Shown: positions 36,437-45,403, counted from the first letter of the stretch. The stretch: 48,369 bases of DNA from Bacillus sp. EB600 (GCF_024494385.1 NZ_JAEVLT010000035.1:1-48369); one strand, 5' to 3'. Notes: generated by a model not told the origin, from the sequence alone. Numbers and translations are program-made.

Positions 36437-37411
36437 ATGCATGCAACTAATACTTTGGAGGCAAGAAAAGGGGTTGCAGCAGGAGTTGCCTCATCTGCCG
36501 CTTGGGGAATAAATACAGTGATCATTGGGGTCATACTAACAAAAGCGCCTTTTATTGGTACAAAAGAAGCCATTTTATTAGCTCCATTTGTAAGCTCCTT
36601 CGCTCATGACTTTTTCTCCTCTCTTTGGATGATTTTATTAATGACAATGAAGGGTAAAATAATTGAAGTACTAAAATATATGAAAACAAGAAACGGATTG
36701 ATTATTTCACTAGCTGCGTTATTCGGCGGTCCCGTTGGGATGTCGTGCTACTTACTTGGTATCAATTATATTGGCGCAACCTTTACAGCAAGTATTAGTT
36801 CATTGTTTCCCGGAATAGGAGCTCTTCTTGCTTTCATATTTTTAAAGGAAAGAATAGGTCCTAGAACTTGGCTAGGTATTATTTTAAGTATAACCGGGGT
36901 CATTATAGTAAGCTTTATGCCATCTGCTGAAAGGTCTAACCATCACTTTATATTTGGAGTATTGCTTGCTTTAGGTTCAACCATAGGATGGGGACTAGAA
37001 GGAGTAATCTGTGCCTGGGGATTGAAGGATGATAATGCTGATCCGGAGATTGCAGTTGCCATAAGACAAACAGCTTCTGCACTTGCATATGCAATAATTG
37101 TCATACCAATTATTCATGGATACCCATTAAGCTTTCAAGTCATAAGATCTGGCGCAGTTTGGTTGTTCCTTATAGCTGCTTTTCTCGGATCCGCCAATTA
37201 CGTATTATACTACAGAGCCATTCATATAGTCGGTGCGGCAAGAGGTACAGCACTTAACAATACGTATGCCGCTTGGGCACTCGCCATTAGTGTAATCGTA
37301 TTCAAAATACCAGTCAGCTTCCAGTTTATGATTGGTACAGTAATCGTATTAGTAGGTTCGTTCTTTGTTTCAGGAAATCTTAAAGAGCTAGTTCAAATAT
37401 CTGCTAATTAA
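36437..37411 (+). CDS. EamA/DMT-family transporter
   Basis: 324-aa membrane protein with about ten helices in two related halves, the layout of drug/metabolite transporters. SSAAWGINTVIIGVIL opens half one; GTKEAILLAPF, SISSLFPGIGALLAFIFLKERI and TIGWGLEGVICAWGL are family-like; half two ends GTVIVLVGSFFVSG. AAAAGGGG precedes the ATG. The substrate cannot be told; a terminator follows. Confidence 0.85.
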   Translation: MHATNTLEARKGVAAGVASSAAWGINTVIIGVILTKAPFIGTKEAILLAPFVSSFAHDFFSSLWMILLMTMKGKIIEVLKYMKTRNGLIISLAALFGGPVGMSCYLLGINYIGATFTASISSLFPGIGALLAFIFLKERIGPRTWLGIILSITGVIIVSFMPSAERSNHHFIFGVLLALGSTIGWGLEGVICAWGLKDDNADPEIAVAIRQTASALAYAIIVIPIIHGYPLSFQVIRSGAVWLFLIAAFLGSANYVLYYRAIHIVGAARGTALNNTYAAWALAISVIVFKIPVSFQFMIGTVIVLVGSFFVSGNLKELVQISAN

Positions 37412-37830
37412 TACTGATAGTAAAGAGGCAGGAGTCTTCGCACCTTCCGCTCCAATCAACAGGGTGGCAAAATCATTAATTGGAGCTTTAACATAGTTTA
37501 TGAAAAAAAGTATATTACCCTATTATTGGGGGAATTATACTCTTTTTTTCTGTTTATTAAAGTAGCAATTACAAACGGGTGAGCACCATGATTTTAAGTG
37601 TTGCTTTAAATATCGTTTAAAATCCGAAGGTCTTTCAGTGGCCTCGTTTTCACAGGGTTTATTTTTTTGTCCAATTGATATCTGTTACGGTATTGTATGC
37701 CAATTATCTCTGTTCTAGCATTACCTAAGTTTTTCCACATGATTTTCGTCTTGCCTTTATATCTGATCTTTTATTTAAGATATAATGATAGTTGCACGAA
37801 AGATTAAATGAACAGTTGGAGGAATCGCAG
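37412..37830. other. Spacer between EamA and OsmC genes
   Basis: 419 bases. Contains the terminator at 37503-37549 and an 8-bp dyad GCTCCAAT...ATTGGAGC at 37449-37487. No gene seen. Confidence 0.5.
37503..37549 (+). terminator. Terminator of the EamA gene
   Basis: AAAAAAAGTATATT...CCC and GGG...AATTATACTCTTTTTTT. Confidence 0.7.
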
Positions 37831-38283
37831 ATGGCAGAACATCATTTTCATTTAAAAGCAAACTGGCCTGGGTTACGGAATGATATAGGTAATATAGAAG
37901 TTGGAAATTTAGTGACGAAAATTTCTATTCCATCAGAAATGGATGGACCTGGTGTTGGGACCAATCCCGATGAAATGCTGCTTGGAGCCGCGGCCACCTG
38001 CTACATTATCACTTTGGCTGCCATGATGGAGCGCAGTCATTTGGAGAAAGAACAGTTATCCATGGAATCAGAAGGAATCGTCGATGTAACAAGAGGCATA
38101 TTTACCTATAAAAAGATCATCCATCGACCGGAGATTGTACTGAAATCAAATGCTACAGATAAAGACGTTCAATTAGCTCAAAAACTTGCCGAAAAAGCTG
38201 AAGGCTCCTGTATGATCAGCCGTGCCATTCAAGGAAATGTAAAAATGGAATTACATGCAACTATTAAAGTAGCTTCAAATTAA
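37831..38283 (+). CDS. OsmC-family peroxiredoxin-like protein
   Basis: 150 aa. OsmC/Ohr fold proteins reduce organic hydroperoxides with two cysteines. Here the two Cys sit in AAATCYIITLAAMMER (about 57-72) and EGSCMISRAI (about 124-135), matching the family spacing. The start at MAEHHFHLKANW is chosen for the GGAGG 7 nt before; the frame extends 13 codons upstream without a ribosome site. It is close in kind to the SACOL1771-type OsmC proteins of Firmicutes. Role in oxidative stress inferred. Confidence 0.9.
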   Translation: MAEHHFHLKANWPGLRNDIGNIEVGNLVTKISIPSEMDGPGVGTNPDEMLLGAAATCYIITLAAMMERSHLEKEQLSMESEGIVDVTRGIFTYKKIIHRPEIVLKSNATDKDVQLAQKLAEKAEGSCMISRAIQGNVKMELHATIKVASN

Positions 38284-38333
38284 CAAAATAAGGGTAAAGT
38301 TTTTTACTAAAGGGAATCTATAATTTCCTAAAA

Positions 38334-38378
38334 CATAAAAAAAGCATCCAACCCTTGTTCTCCAAGGGTTGGATGCTC
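38334..38378 (-). terminator. Terminator of the MaoC pseudogene (minus strand)
   Basis: GCATCCAACCCTT and AAGGGTTGGATGC, 13-bp perfect arms; the T tract is on the minus strand, so it served the now broken gene at 38545-38971. Confidence 0.8.
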
Positions 38379-38544
38379 CCGAATAGTATGACCTGTGATG
38401 GGTTCGACCCCCCGACTTCTCCCCTTTCAATCTCGCTCATAACGTAGTTACACTAACCTGATTCGTTCTTGAAGAAGAAAAAGGCATCACCGTTGCTCCA
38501 GTAATGCCCACGTAAATAAGAAGTTAACCTTTTACAATAACCTT

Positions 38545-38971
38545 TCATCGCTTTATCAATACGGACAAGTCACCCTCAAAAAAACTTTTTCTTCTCTATT
38601 ATTGAAGGTAGATAACAAAACAGTAGGATACCCGTTTCACTTTTTGTTGCTTTCTTAATTAATAACCTCAACAGGAATATGCAATTCATCTCCAGGATAT
38701 ACGGGCTTTAAAAATTTAATATTATTCATATGTGTTCCAGCAATGACATCATCACCATAGATACCTTCTTCAACCCAAAGCTTAAAAGAAATTGCTAACG
38801 TTTGTATACCGGAGGCAATAATTCCATTAAATCTTCCCTGATTTGCTTTTTTCTCATCCAAATGCATATATTGGGGGTCAAATTCACCTGCAAACCTCAT
38901 AATATCCTCTTTTGTTAATTTGTATGATTTAGTTTTAAACACCTGTCAATTGTAAACCCATCTAACTTCAT
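38545..38971 (-). pseudogene. MaoC-family dehydratase, broken by several lesions
   Basis: A once about 141-aa hotdog dehydratase (KEDIMRFAGEFDPQYMHLDE is the active-site region). The ATG at 38971 has AGAGGTG upstream and gives MKLDGFTI, then one base is missing (GACAG instead of GGACAG) before QVFKTKSYKLTKEDIM. The reading then runs to VEVIN and hits TAA, and a TGA follows in NKK-TGA-NGYPTVLLSTFNNREEKVF. After two extra T in a T run, the frame ends EGDLSVLIKR-stop. Four lesions in 427 bases. The open part (38655-38942) could be mistaken for a short gene. Confidence 0.88.
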
Positions 38972-39306
38972 TCATACACCTCTAGTACTTGTTTATATTA
39001 ACATCACATACTAAACAGGTGAATAATCGTCCAAGCCTACTTTCACTAATCTGACCATTCGTATTGGTCAACAAGTTCTATTTACTGCTTGTCTCACATA
39101 CAATGTGCCTATACATCACAAAAAGGTGGACCATTCCCCTAAACTCTTAACATTGGTTTTAAAGACGGAAAGTAATATAAGCATATCCTTTCGATGTTCT
39201 TAAAGAACGTTGATAAAAACTCCATTCAACCTTCACCAAAAAGCATTTTTTTAATTGTTATAATGACGTTAAATGAATGACTCAATACCTGGGGGTATTT
39301 AAACAA
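38972..39306. other. Spacer upstream of the ClC gene
   Basis: Contains an extended -10, TGTTATAAT (39256-39264), before the ClC gene. This puts transcription start near 39271. No other gene seen. Confidence 0.5.
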
Positions 39307-41001
39307 ATGTTGTCAATAGACCATCGTTTAGGTAAAAACCTTTCAGAGCAAACAACACTTCTTATTTATGCCGCATTTATAGGGATTGGGGGTGGTTATG
39401 GGGCAGTTGGCTTCCGCTTTCTAATCAATGAATTTACTTTTTTATTTTTTCAACATAATCAAACTGAACTTGCTTCTTACTATGGTGTTAGAACTCTTTT
39501 TGTACCAGTTATTGGTGGGTTAATGGTAGGACTGTTGGTGCATTTTTTTGCAAGGGAAGCCAAGGGACATGGAGTTCCTGAAGTAATGTATGCTGTAACC
39601 GAAAAAAAGGGGATAATCCGTCCACGAATAGTTGTTTTTAAAGCTCTTGCATCTGCTATTTGTATTGGTTCTGGAGGTTCCGTAGGTAGAGAAGGTCCAA
39701 TTGTTCAAATTGGTGCTGCTTGGGGATCAACTTTTGGACGGCTCCTACGAATAAGAGAGCACCATTTAAAAACTTTAGTCGCTTGCGGAGCTGCAGCAGG
39801 AATAGCAGCCACATTTAACGCACCTATTGGTGGAGCACTTTTTGCTTTTGAAGTTATATTAGGGAATTTCGCTATTGCCAATGTTAGTGCAATTGTAATT
39901 TCATCAGTTCTATCTGCTGCAATAGGACGTATTTATTTTGGAAATATGGCGTCTTTTCCTATTCCTCACTACCAGGTATCTGGTATAGCCATATTATTTT
40001 TATTTGCTGTCCTTGGTATTATCGGTGGTTTATATGGAGTAGCCTATAGCAAGATCCTTCTATTCTTCGAAAACTTATGGGATGAAATAAAAGTCATGCC
40101 CGAATGGCTCAAACCAGCAGTTGGCGGTATTTTTGTTGGGGCAATTGGATACCTTTTCCCACAAGTGCTTGGAGTAGGCTATCCTTCTGTAGAAAAAGCA
40201 CTGTTAGCCCATTTTGATTTCAGTATGCTTCTTATTTTAATGGTACTAAAATTATTAATGACATCGATCACGATTGCTTCGGGAGGATCTGGAGGTGTTT
40301 TTGCCCCAGGTTTATATCAGGGGGCCATGCTTGGCGGTGCTGTTGGGATTGTATTTAAAGTATTGTTACCACAAATGCACATTAGTGATGGCGTTTTTGC
40401 AGCGGTTGGTATGTCCACAGTTTTTGCTGGGTCTGCTCACGCCCCGATTACAGCCATGATCATGTTATTTGAAATGACAGGAAATTATCAGCTAATTTTA
40501 CCTTTAATGCTTGCTACCGTTATAGCAACAACGGTTTCTACCAAAATTAACAGAGAAAGTATTTATACCATGAAATTAGCAAAAAGAGGATTTGATATTA
40601 TTCGCAAACGTGCATCGGACCGTCTTTCTTCATTTTTGGTAGAAGAAGTCATGCACCCTGAAAAACTTTGTCTACGTGATACAATGACTCTTGATGAAGC
40701 TTATAAGAATTTTGAAAATAGTGAGGAATGGTTTGCAACCGTCCGTGATATGGAGGGCAATTTATTAGGGAGTGTTTCTAGGGCCCAGGTACTGGAGGAA
40801 CTTCAACACAAACATGGGAGTTATATTATAACTAGTATTCTCCCAAAGAAAATTGGGCATATTCCTTCAAAAGCAACACTTAGTGAAGCAAGTAAAATGA
40901 TGAATCAATTAGATCTTAACTATCTATTGGTGGTTGATGATAATTTTAAACCTATTGGTGTTCTTGGAAGTTCGGATATTATTCGTTGTTATAAAGAATA
41001 G
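39307..41001 (+). CDS. ClC-family chloride channel/exchanger with CBS pair
   Basis: About 564-aa membrane protein. Selectivity motifs: GHGVPEVMYAV (for GSGIP), GSGGSVGREGPIVQIG with the gating Glu, and GGSGGVFAPGLYQGAMLGG. These mark a proton-coupled or channel ClC, with about 18 helices. Two CBS domains occupy the C-terminal 130 residues (EEVMHPEKLCLRDTMTLDEA, ILPKKIGHIPSKATLSEA), possible nucleotide sensors. The start is uncertain: ATG at 39277 has no ribosome site and would lie 6 nt from the predicted transcription start; ATG at 39307 has GGGGGT upstream and is preferred. Confidence 0.88.
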   Translation: MLSIDHRLGKNLSEQTTLLIYAAFIGIGGGYGAVGFRFLINEFTFLFFQHNQTELASYYGVRTLFVPVIGGLMVGLLVHFFAREAKGHGVPEVMYAVTEKKGIIRPRIVVFKALASAICIGSGGSVGREGPIVQIGAAWGSTFGRLLRIREHHLKTLVACGAAAGIAATFNAPIGGALFAFEVILGNFAIANVSAIVISSVLSAAIGRIYFGNMASFPIPHYQVSGIAILFLFAVLGIIGGLYGVAYSKILLFFENLWDEIKVMPEWLKPAVGGIFVGAIGYLFPQVLGVGYPSVEKALLAHFDFSMLLILMVLKLLMTSITIASGGSGGVFAPGLYQGAMLGGAVGIVFKVLLPQMHISDGVFAAVGMSTVFAGSAHAPITAMIMLFEMTGNYQLILPLMLATVIATTVSTKINRESIYTMKLAKRGFDIIRKRASDRLSSFLVEEVMHPEKLCLRDTMTLDEAYKNFENSEEWFATVRDMEGNLLGSVSRAQVLEELQHKHGSYIITSILPKKIGHIPSKATLSEASKMMNQLDLNYLLVVDDNFKPIGVLGSSDIIRCYKE

Positions 41002-41049
41002 AAAATCCCCTAGAAATATTTATATGGTTTAAGTAATTTTATTTATAAA

Positions 41050-41080
41050 TTAGAATACCATTATCAATGGTATTTTTTTA
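41050..41080 (+). terminator. Terminator of the ClC gene
   Basis: AATACCATT and AATGGTATTTTTTT with a 3-nt loop. Confidence 0.85.
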
Positions 41081-41376
41081 GTTGGACTGCCTTTCCCACA
41101 AAACGGCATCCTAAATAGATGGACTTAAAATCTTTATACTCAATATATGTTTTGTTCTTTTTCAGTAACTATAGAACTAATTGAGGAACGGAAAAATAGG
41201 TAAAAAAACAAACGAAGGTGAAGCCGTTGAAAAGGTTTTTCGGAATAACCTTACTTGCACGATCTCCTTAATATTAATGATCGATCTCTTGATGGGACAA
41301 AATTAAACCAAGTGGTTATTCAGCTCGGTAAAACCGCAGTGACGAAAGCTCTGTGACCTATACAAGAATAGCTTTA

Positions 41377-41429
41377 TTGTTCTTTCTAATCATCAAACCA
41401 ATCATTGGGTTGATGATTAGAAAGAACAA
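41377..41429. repeat. 53-nt near-perfect palindrome
   Basis: Arms of 20 perfect bases (TTGTTCTTTCTAATCATCAA), then one mismatch, then CCAAT-C-ATTGG in the centre. The whole element pairs over 25 of 26 positions with a single-base loop. It lacks a T tract on the plus strand. Confidence 0.8.
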
Positions 41430-41570
41430 GAAAAAAATCCTCTCCCAATTGATCTAGTAGGTTAACAATTCCGTTTTATTATAAAAACTACAGAATTGAA
41501 GTGCTGATTCAATTCTTCAAAGGTGTTTTTAAATAGTAATTCTTACATTTTCTTTTTTTACTAAGATGTC

Positions 41571-42560
41571 TTACGAGTATATGAAAACTCTGGGATACTG
41601 TTTAAGAGTAGAAATAAGATGCTTTGCATGCCAAATAGCTGGAAAGTAAAATTTTTCGTTTGAACCGGTTTCATTAAATACAACTTCTAATATTGCCTTC
41701 CCCTCATTCCAATTTCGAAGTGAGGACTCTAATAAGAAAAAATTTTGTACCCATGCATCAATGCTTTCTTTTGTTAACGATCCAGTTTTGTTCCACTCGT
41801 CCATTATTTTGAACAAACCATCAATATCCGTACTCACTTGATGCAAGGTTTTTAAAAGGAATTCTCCCTCATCTAGAAGTGCTTTGCTTTTTTGGGATAC
41901 AGGGTTAAATTTCAAGCTTAATTCAGCTTTTTGAATCTGTTTTTCAACTTCGAGCATCTTCTTACGTAATAGGTTAAAATCTTCAATAAAATAATTTTTT
42001 TGAGGTGCTCCTGCTCCCAGCCAAGTTGCCATGGATTTCAGCTTATCCGCTAATTTGTTGGGCAATACTTCAACTTGTGCAATTGCTCTTTTTGTGAAAT
42101 TAGGCGGATTTATGAATAAATGCAGCAACAAAGCTACCGCTACTCCAATAATTGAATCCCGGATTCGATCTAGTCCATATCCGTGCAACTTATGTTCAAA
42201 TTCGAGAACCAGCACGACACTTAGTGCAATTTGGTGAAGGCTTGTGGTATTGGCCCCAAAAAGGAGCGGAATGATAAGACTGACCATCATAATCACAGCG
42301 ATTGACCATCCGTTCTCATGCAATGAAGATGCGAGAATGGTGACGGATGCTACTCCAATGATCGTACCGATAATTCTGGCTACTCCAAATCTGATGGATT
42401 TAATGAGCGTCGCCTGTAAACAAAGAATAAGTGAGATTGGACCTAAATACGGATACTTTGAACCACATAAAATAGCTAATTCCCATGAAATGGCTGATCC
42501 AATGACCATTTTGAGAATTAGGCTTATTTTTTCTTGTATTGTTAGTTTTATTGTATTCAC
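41571..42560 (-). CDS. Aromatic acid exporter-like (ArAE/FUSC) membrane protein
   Basis: 329 aa. About six N-terminal helices (to residue about 155), including LILKMVIGSAISWELAIL and RFGVARIIGTIIGVASVTIL, match the FUSC/ArAE exporter family. The C-terminal half is soluble and helical, with likely coiled coil (LLRKKMLEVEKQIQKAELSL). Start is GTG with AGGAGG 7 nt upstream; the longer frame (from 42584) overlaps that site. Substrate unknown; a single gene. Confidence 0.85.
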   Translation of the reverse strand: MNTIKLTIQEKISLILKMVIGSAISWELAILCGSKYPYLGPISLILCLQATLIKSIRFGVARIIGTIIGVASVTILASSLHENGWSIAVIMMVSLIIPLLFGANTTSLHQIALSVVLVLEFEHKLHGYGLDRIRDSIIGVAVALLLHLFINPPNFTKRAIAQVEVLPNKLADKLKSMATWLGAGAPQKNYFIEDFNLLRKKMLEVEKQIQKAELSLKFNPVSQKSKALLDEGEFLLKTLHQVSTDIDGLFKIMDEWNKTGSLTKESIDAWVQNFFLLESSLRNWNEGKAILEVVFNETGSNEKFYFPAIWHAKHLISTLKQYPRVFIYS

Positions 42561-42906
42561 AAACTTACCTCCTGATAAAAACATCAGTGATTAGTTTGTT
42601 TTTTGTTACCACTATTTATACATAAAGGCAATTCAAAGATCAGTTCTTATCCAAACGCGCTTACAAGCATGTCCTGTAACCTAACATAAGCAAGGTTGTA
42701 ATCACATTCGGAACAAAGTGTTCTTCAGCACCCATTTCATTTCACCTGTCGTTAACTCAGTGATATGAACATCCCATCACTAAAGTAACGGGTTTCTAAT
42801 ATCTTTCCATCCTTTATTGACTTATACTTTATTTTAATGTTATACGATTGGGAACAGACATTGGGTAAGATTCAATGTCTGTTCGTAAATATGGTTGATT
42901 TAGACC
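42561..42906. other. Spacer with possible micro-ORF and hairpin
   Basis: 346 bases. A 24-codon minus-strand ORF (42661-42735, MGAEEHFVPNVITTLLMLGY...) has AGGTGAAATGAA before its ATG but no further support. GAACAGACATTG and CAATGTCTGTTC form a 12-bp hairpin at 42852-42884, possibly ending the 42907 gene. Confidence 0.35.
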
Positions 42907-43161
42907 TTAAATTTGTCCATGATCGTACCTATTGTTAGGATTTATTTCCTTGTTTTCTCTCTCTTGTTCATTTCCTTCTTCTCTAGACGGGTGCCCTAAA
43001 AAAAATCCCCAAGGGTCTCTCCTTGAAACATGGTCTTGTTCATTAGTTTCAATGTTTCTATCTCGATTAACTTTAATGTTCTCTGAATCCACAATTTCAA
43101 CGTTTTTTGCATGAATAATTAAATTATCAACATAAATTATTTTCCCCTTTTTTTCGGACAT
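42907..43161 (-). CDS. Small hydrophilic protein, unknown function (84 aa)
   Basis: Real by its ribosome site (GGAGGAGGTG, 6 nt before the ATG) and an even, charged composition. The N-terminal half reads GKIIYVDNLIIHAKNVEIVD, a beta-rich stretch. A central DPWGFFLGHPSR precedes an Asn/Glu-rich tail. No signal peptide or membrane segment. Similar short hydrophilic proteins occur near spore genes in Bacillus, but I do not recognise a family. Confidence 0.55.
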   Translation of the reverse strand: MSEKKGKIIYVDNLIIHAKNVEIVDSENIKVNRDRNIETNEQDHVSRRDPWGFFLGHPSREEGNEQERENKEINPNNRYDHGQI

Positions 43162-43315
43162 TTTTACACCTCCTCCAAATATATGTGCTTTATCCTATTC
43201 CTGTGAAATTTTAACGTATAGGCAAAGTTTAATATTTTTGGAACAGGAATTTAAAAAAATTGCTTTTAAAGCATGAAATTGTTTTTAATATAAAATTTAA
43301 TTGGTTCTTTTGAAC

Positions 43316-43352
43316 ACAAAAAAGTGATCTTAGACTCGATCGCCTTTTTCTA
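43316..43352 (-). terminator. Terminator of the YjcZ fragment
   Basis: AAAAAAGTGATC and GATCGCCTTTTT pair (one wobble) just beyond the fragment's stop. Confidence 0.65.
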
Positions 43353-43361
43353 ATTACAATA

Positions 43362-43418
43362 TTAATAAATATAGCTTGATCCAACAATGATTAGAAGAAT
43401 AAACAATACCACGATTAG
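43362..43418 (-). pseudogene. YjcZ-type peptide, 3' fragment
   Basis: 19 codons reading LIVVLFILLIIVGSSYIY-stop, the same hydrophobic helix as in the two intact YjcZ-type genes at 46887 and 47061. The codon directly upstream is TAG and no Gly-rich N-terminus follows, so only the 3' part remains. Its terminator is still in place. Confidence 0.75.
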
Positions 43419-43958
43419 CTATACAATATGTCTGTAAAAAAAGGCATGTTGCCCTTGAAATATTATTGAAAACTATGAAGGAAGAAGGAAGGGGTCGGTT
43501 CCTTCTTCTTCGGAGGTGTAAAAGGTCTTTAAAGCAAATTAGAACAATTTTTAGATGATTCAAAAATTAGGAATTGTTATACAACTATTAAGATATAGTC
43601 GTCACCGTAAGCCTCCAAAACGATTTAAAGCCCTTTTGAATTTTAGACATTTTTATTATTAAGAAAGAAGGAATTTTCGGACTCCTTCCTCTCAATAGGA
43701 TTATTAACATGTTTGGCAGGGTTCACTTACACCTGTTCACTTTAAAACCAAATCTAAGTTTCTCATAGAAAAATAGGCATACTGTTGATGAAATAGGCAC
43801 CTCAATCAGTAACAGCTACCTAATCTTAATCATAATTTGTTGCAGAGAGTACACATTTTATCTGGTGTGCCTACTCAAAACTGACAAATTACTTCTATCT
43901 ACTTTCACATCGGGTGATGGGGTTTTTTAGTTAAAAATGAGAAAATGGGGAGATAAAT
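43419..43958. other. Spacer upstream of the RiPP precursor-like gene
   Basis: 540 bases. Only hairpins seen: GAAGAAGGAA...TTCCTTCTTC at 43481-43508 and a short CATC-GGGT-GATG followed by GGGGTTTTTT near 43909-43929. No gene. Confidence 0.5.
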
Positions 43959-44204
43959 ATGCAAAATTTTCATCATGAATTACAAATGTTGGGCATGGAC
44001 CCTTACCAAGTTGGTGAGGTAATTCCAATCCATCCTTATAGTCGACAATTCCTTAAAGATTCTCGCCTGTTTAGATGTGGTGGATTCGGATTTGGTTGTT
44101 TCGGATTTGCTGGATTAGGATTTGGTTGTTTCGGATGTGGCGGATTTGGATGCGGAGGCTGTTTCGGATTTGGTTGTTTCGGATTTGGTCTCGGTTTTAT
44201 ATAA
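43959..44204 (+). CDS. Gly/Cys/Phe-rich peptide, probable heterocycloanthracin/sonorensin-type RiPP precursor
   Basis: 81 aa in two parts. Leader-like residues 1-39: QNFHHELQMLGMDPYQVGEV then IPIHPYSRQFLKDSR, a hydrophilic segment. Core-like residues 40-81: repeats such as GFGCFGF and FGCGGFGCGGC with seven Cys and many Gly and Phe. This two-part plan (conserved leader with ELQ-LG-PYQVG, then Cys/Gly low complexity) matches the Bacillus family named heterocycloanthracin/sonorensin bacteriocin, whose cyclodehydratase is often encoded elsewhere. No maturation gene is seen in this window. GGGGAG lies before the ATG and a strong terminator follows, so it is a separate unit. A spore-coat-like structural peptide is the alternative. 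Confidence 0.65.
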   Translation: MQNFHHELQMLGMDPYQVGEVIPIHPYSRQFLKDSRLFRCGGFGFGCFGFAGLGFGCFGCGGFGCGGCFGFGCFGFGLGFI

Positions 44205-44205
44205 A

Positions 44206-44249
44206 AAGAATGCACCCCTGATGGTTCTACCCAGGGGCATTTCTTTTTT
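44206..44249 (+). terminator. Terminator of the RiPP precursor-like gene
   Basis: AATGCACCCCTG and CCAGGGGCATT followed by TCTTTTTT. Confidence 0.9.
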
Positions 44250-44510
44250 AGTCTATCATAATTGATAAATAAAAGAACATAAAATAATAGTGATGAAAAG
44301 GTATGATTTTAGGAATCAGGAGGATGTGAATAAAAAAACTGCACAGATGTCATCTGCAAATCGATTGTACGAAAATCATTTCCATGTGAGATCACCGTAA
44401 TGTAGTAACCCCATAAAATTGTTTTCCCCTCCAATATGATTTCTCTACCTACAATATGAATATCTATAACTGATGAGATCTTAATGGGAACGGATTAAAC
44501 GATCAATACT
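44250..44510. other. Spacer, possible short ORF
   Basis: A 24-codon frame from GTG at 44326 (MNKKTAQMSSANRLYENHFH...) has AGGAGG before it but no other support; it may be the old 5' end of a lost gene. Confidence 0.3.
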
Positions 44511-45085
44511 GATACAGGTATTAAGTGGATAATCGAAAAGCTTATAAAGGACCAGTCTTCAAATGGATCTTGGAAATATCCATTTAAAACAGTCGTTTCT
44601 ACAGATGCTTACATGATCATTTTGATGCAAACATTAGGAATATCAATTTTCTGTTTATGGGAGAGTAAACCTGGCACCGATTTTTATTTTGGCAGAAAAG
44701 ATAATTTGATATGAAGACGAAACGGAGTCCGGATCTTGGAGATTTATTCTCAAATAGAAATAGTGAGGATGACTGGGATATTCACTTTGAATGGTGATCT
44801 TTATTATCATCTATCGAAGAAGGTATAAATAGCTTAGTTGGATTACCAACCCAGCTTCATTCATTGGCTATAGATCGGGCAAAAACATATATGCTAGAGC
44901 GTATTGAACCCGATGGGACATTTTATAGTAACTTTATTTCAACCTTTTTAATGGTATTTGCATTGCTCTTGCTTGGATATTCGATAAATGACCCAGTTAT
45001 CACAAAAGCAATTGAAGGCTTAAAATCCATGAAACCTGAGATAAACGAGTTCCCCGTGATTCATAATCCGAATAGATATAAATAA
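44511..45085 (+). pseudogene. Squalene-hopene/sporulenol cyclase, decayed remnant
   Basis: Two frames carry cyclase sequence. About 44517-44640: IIEKLIKDQSSNGSWKYPFK and STDAYMIILMQTLGI, the N-terminal QxxDGSW repeat. About 44711-45085: SPDLGDLFSNRNSEDDW (stop TGA at 44795), then SLLSSIEEGINSLVGLP and RAKTYMLERIEPDGTFYSNF, FLMVFALLLLGYSIND and AIEGLKSM. This matches the middle of Bacillus SqhC (AKTYMLDRIEKDGTLYSY). The region between is deleted and the C-terminal half is gone. The intact enzyme cyclises tetraprenyl-curcumene or squalene for spore or membrane lipids. Confidence 0.85.
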
Positions 45086-45157
45086 AGGATTCATCACAAT
45101 AAGTACAAAATTGCATAAAATAGGTTACAGGAAACCAAAGAACAGGAGGAAAACAAT

Positions 45158-45403
45158 GTGCCCTCAGTCATTAATTTTGGATTTTTAACTGTAAACTCTA
45201 CCAACCCAGTTCAGTCTTCATTATAGGTCAATCGATGATTAATGGAATGGATGCCAACAGGAAATATAATTTAAATACAGGGGGTGTTTATGGTATTAGT
45301 ACTTAATGTAGGGAATCTAAATAATATTGTAGATAGCTTTGAAATGGTAGATGGGCCTATCTTGGATCAGGATATTAAACCAAATGTTAGTGGAAATGTT
45401 TAA
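45158..45403 (+). pseudogene. Small spore-type protein (possibly GerP-like), frameshifted
   Basis: An AGGAGG site precedes ATGTGCCC, where an extra TG appears to shift the frame. The GTG frame reads PSVINFGFLTVNSTNPVQSS, a second frame continues IGQSMINGMDANRKYNLNTG, and a third ends NIVDSFEMVDGPILDQDIKP and SGNV-stop. Together about 84 aa with at least two further shifts. The MPSxxxxx start and the DQDIxP end remind me of small GerPA/GerPF-type germination proteins, but this is uncertain. Confidence 0.55.

Larger units (their letters stand above)
41002..41570. other. Spacer with gene remnant and a very long palindrome
   Basis: 569 bases. Holds the ClC terminator (41050-41080), a short open tail of a protein at 41276-41356 (reads NDRSLDGTKLNQVVIQLGK and on, no start codon), and a 53-nt near-perfect palindrome at 41377-41429. 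The tail was not recognised and may be a gene relic ended by the hairpin. Confidence 0.5.

Noticed and set aside
38388..38430. tRNA gene suggested by a GGGTTCGACCCC core
   Set aside because: No acceptor, D or anticodon arms fold around it on either strand; at best it is a degenerate relic.
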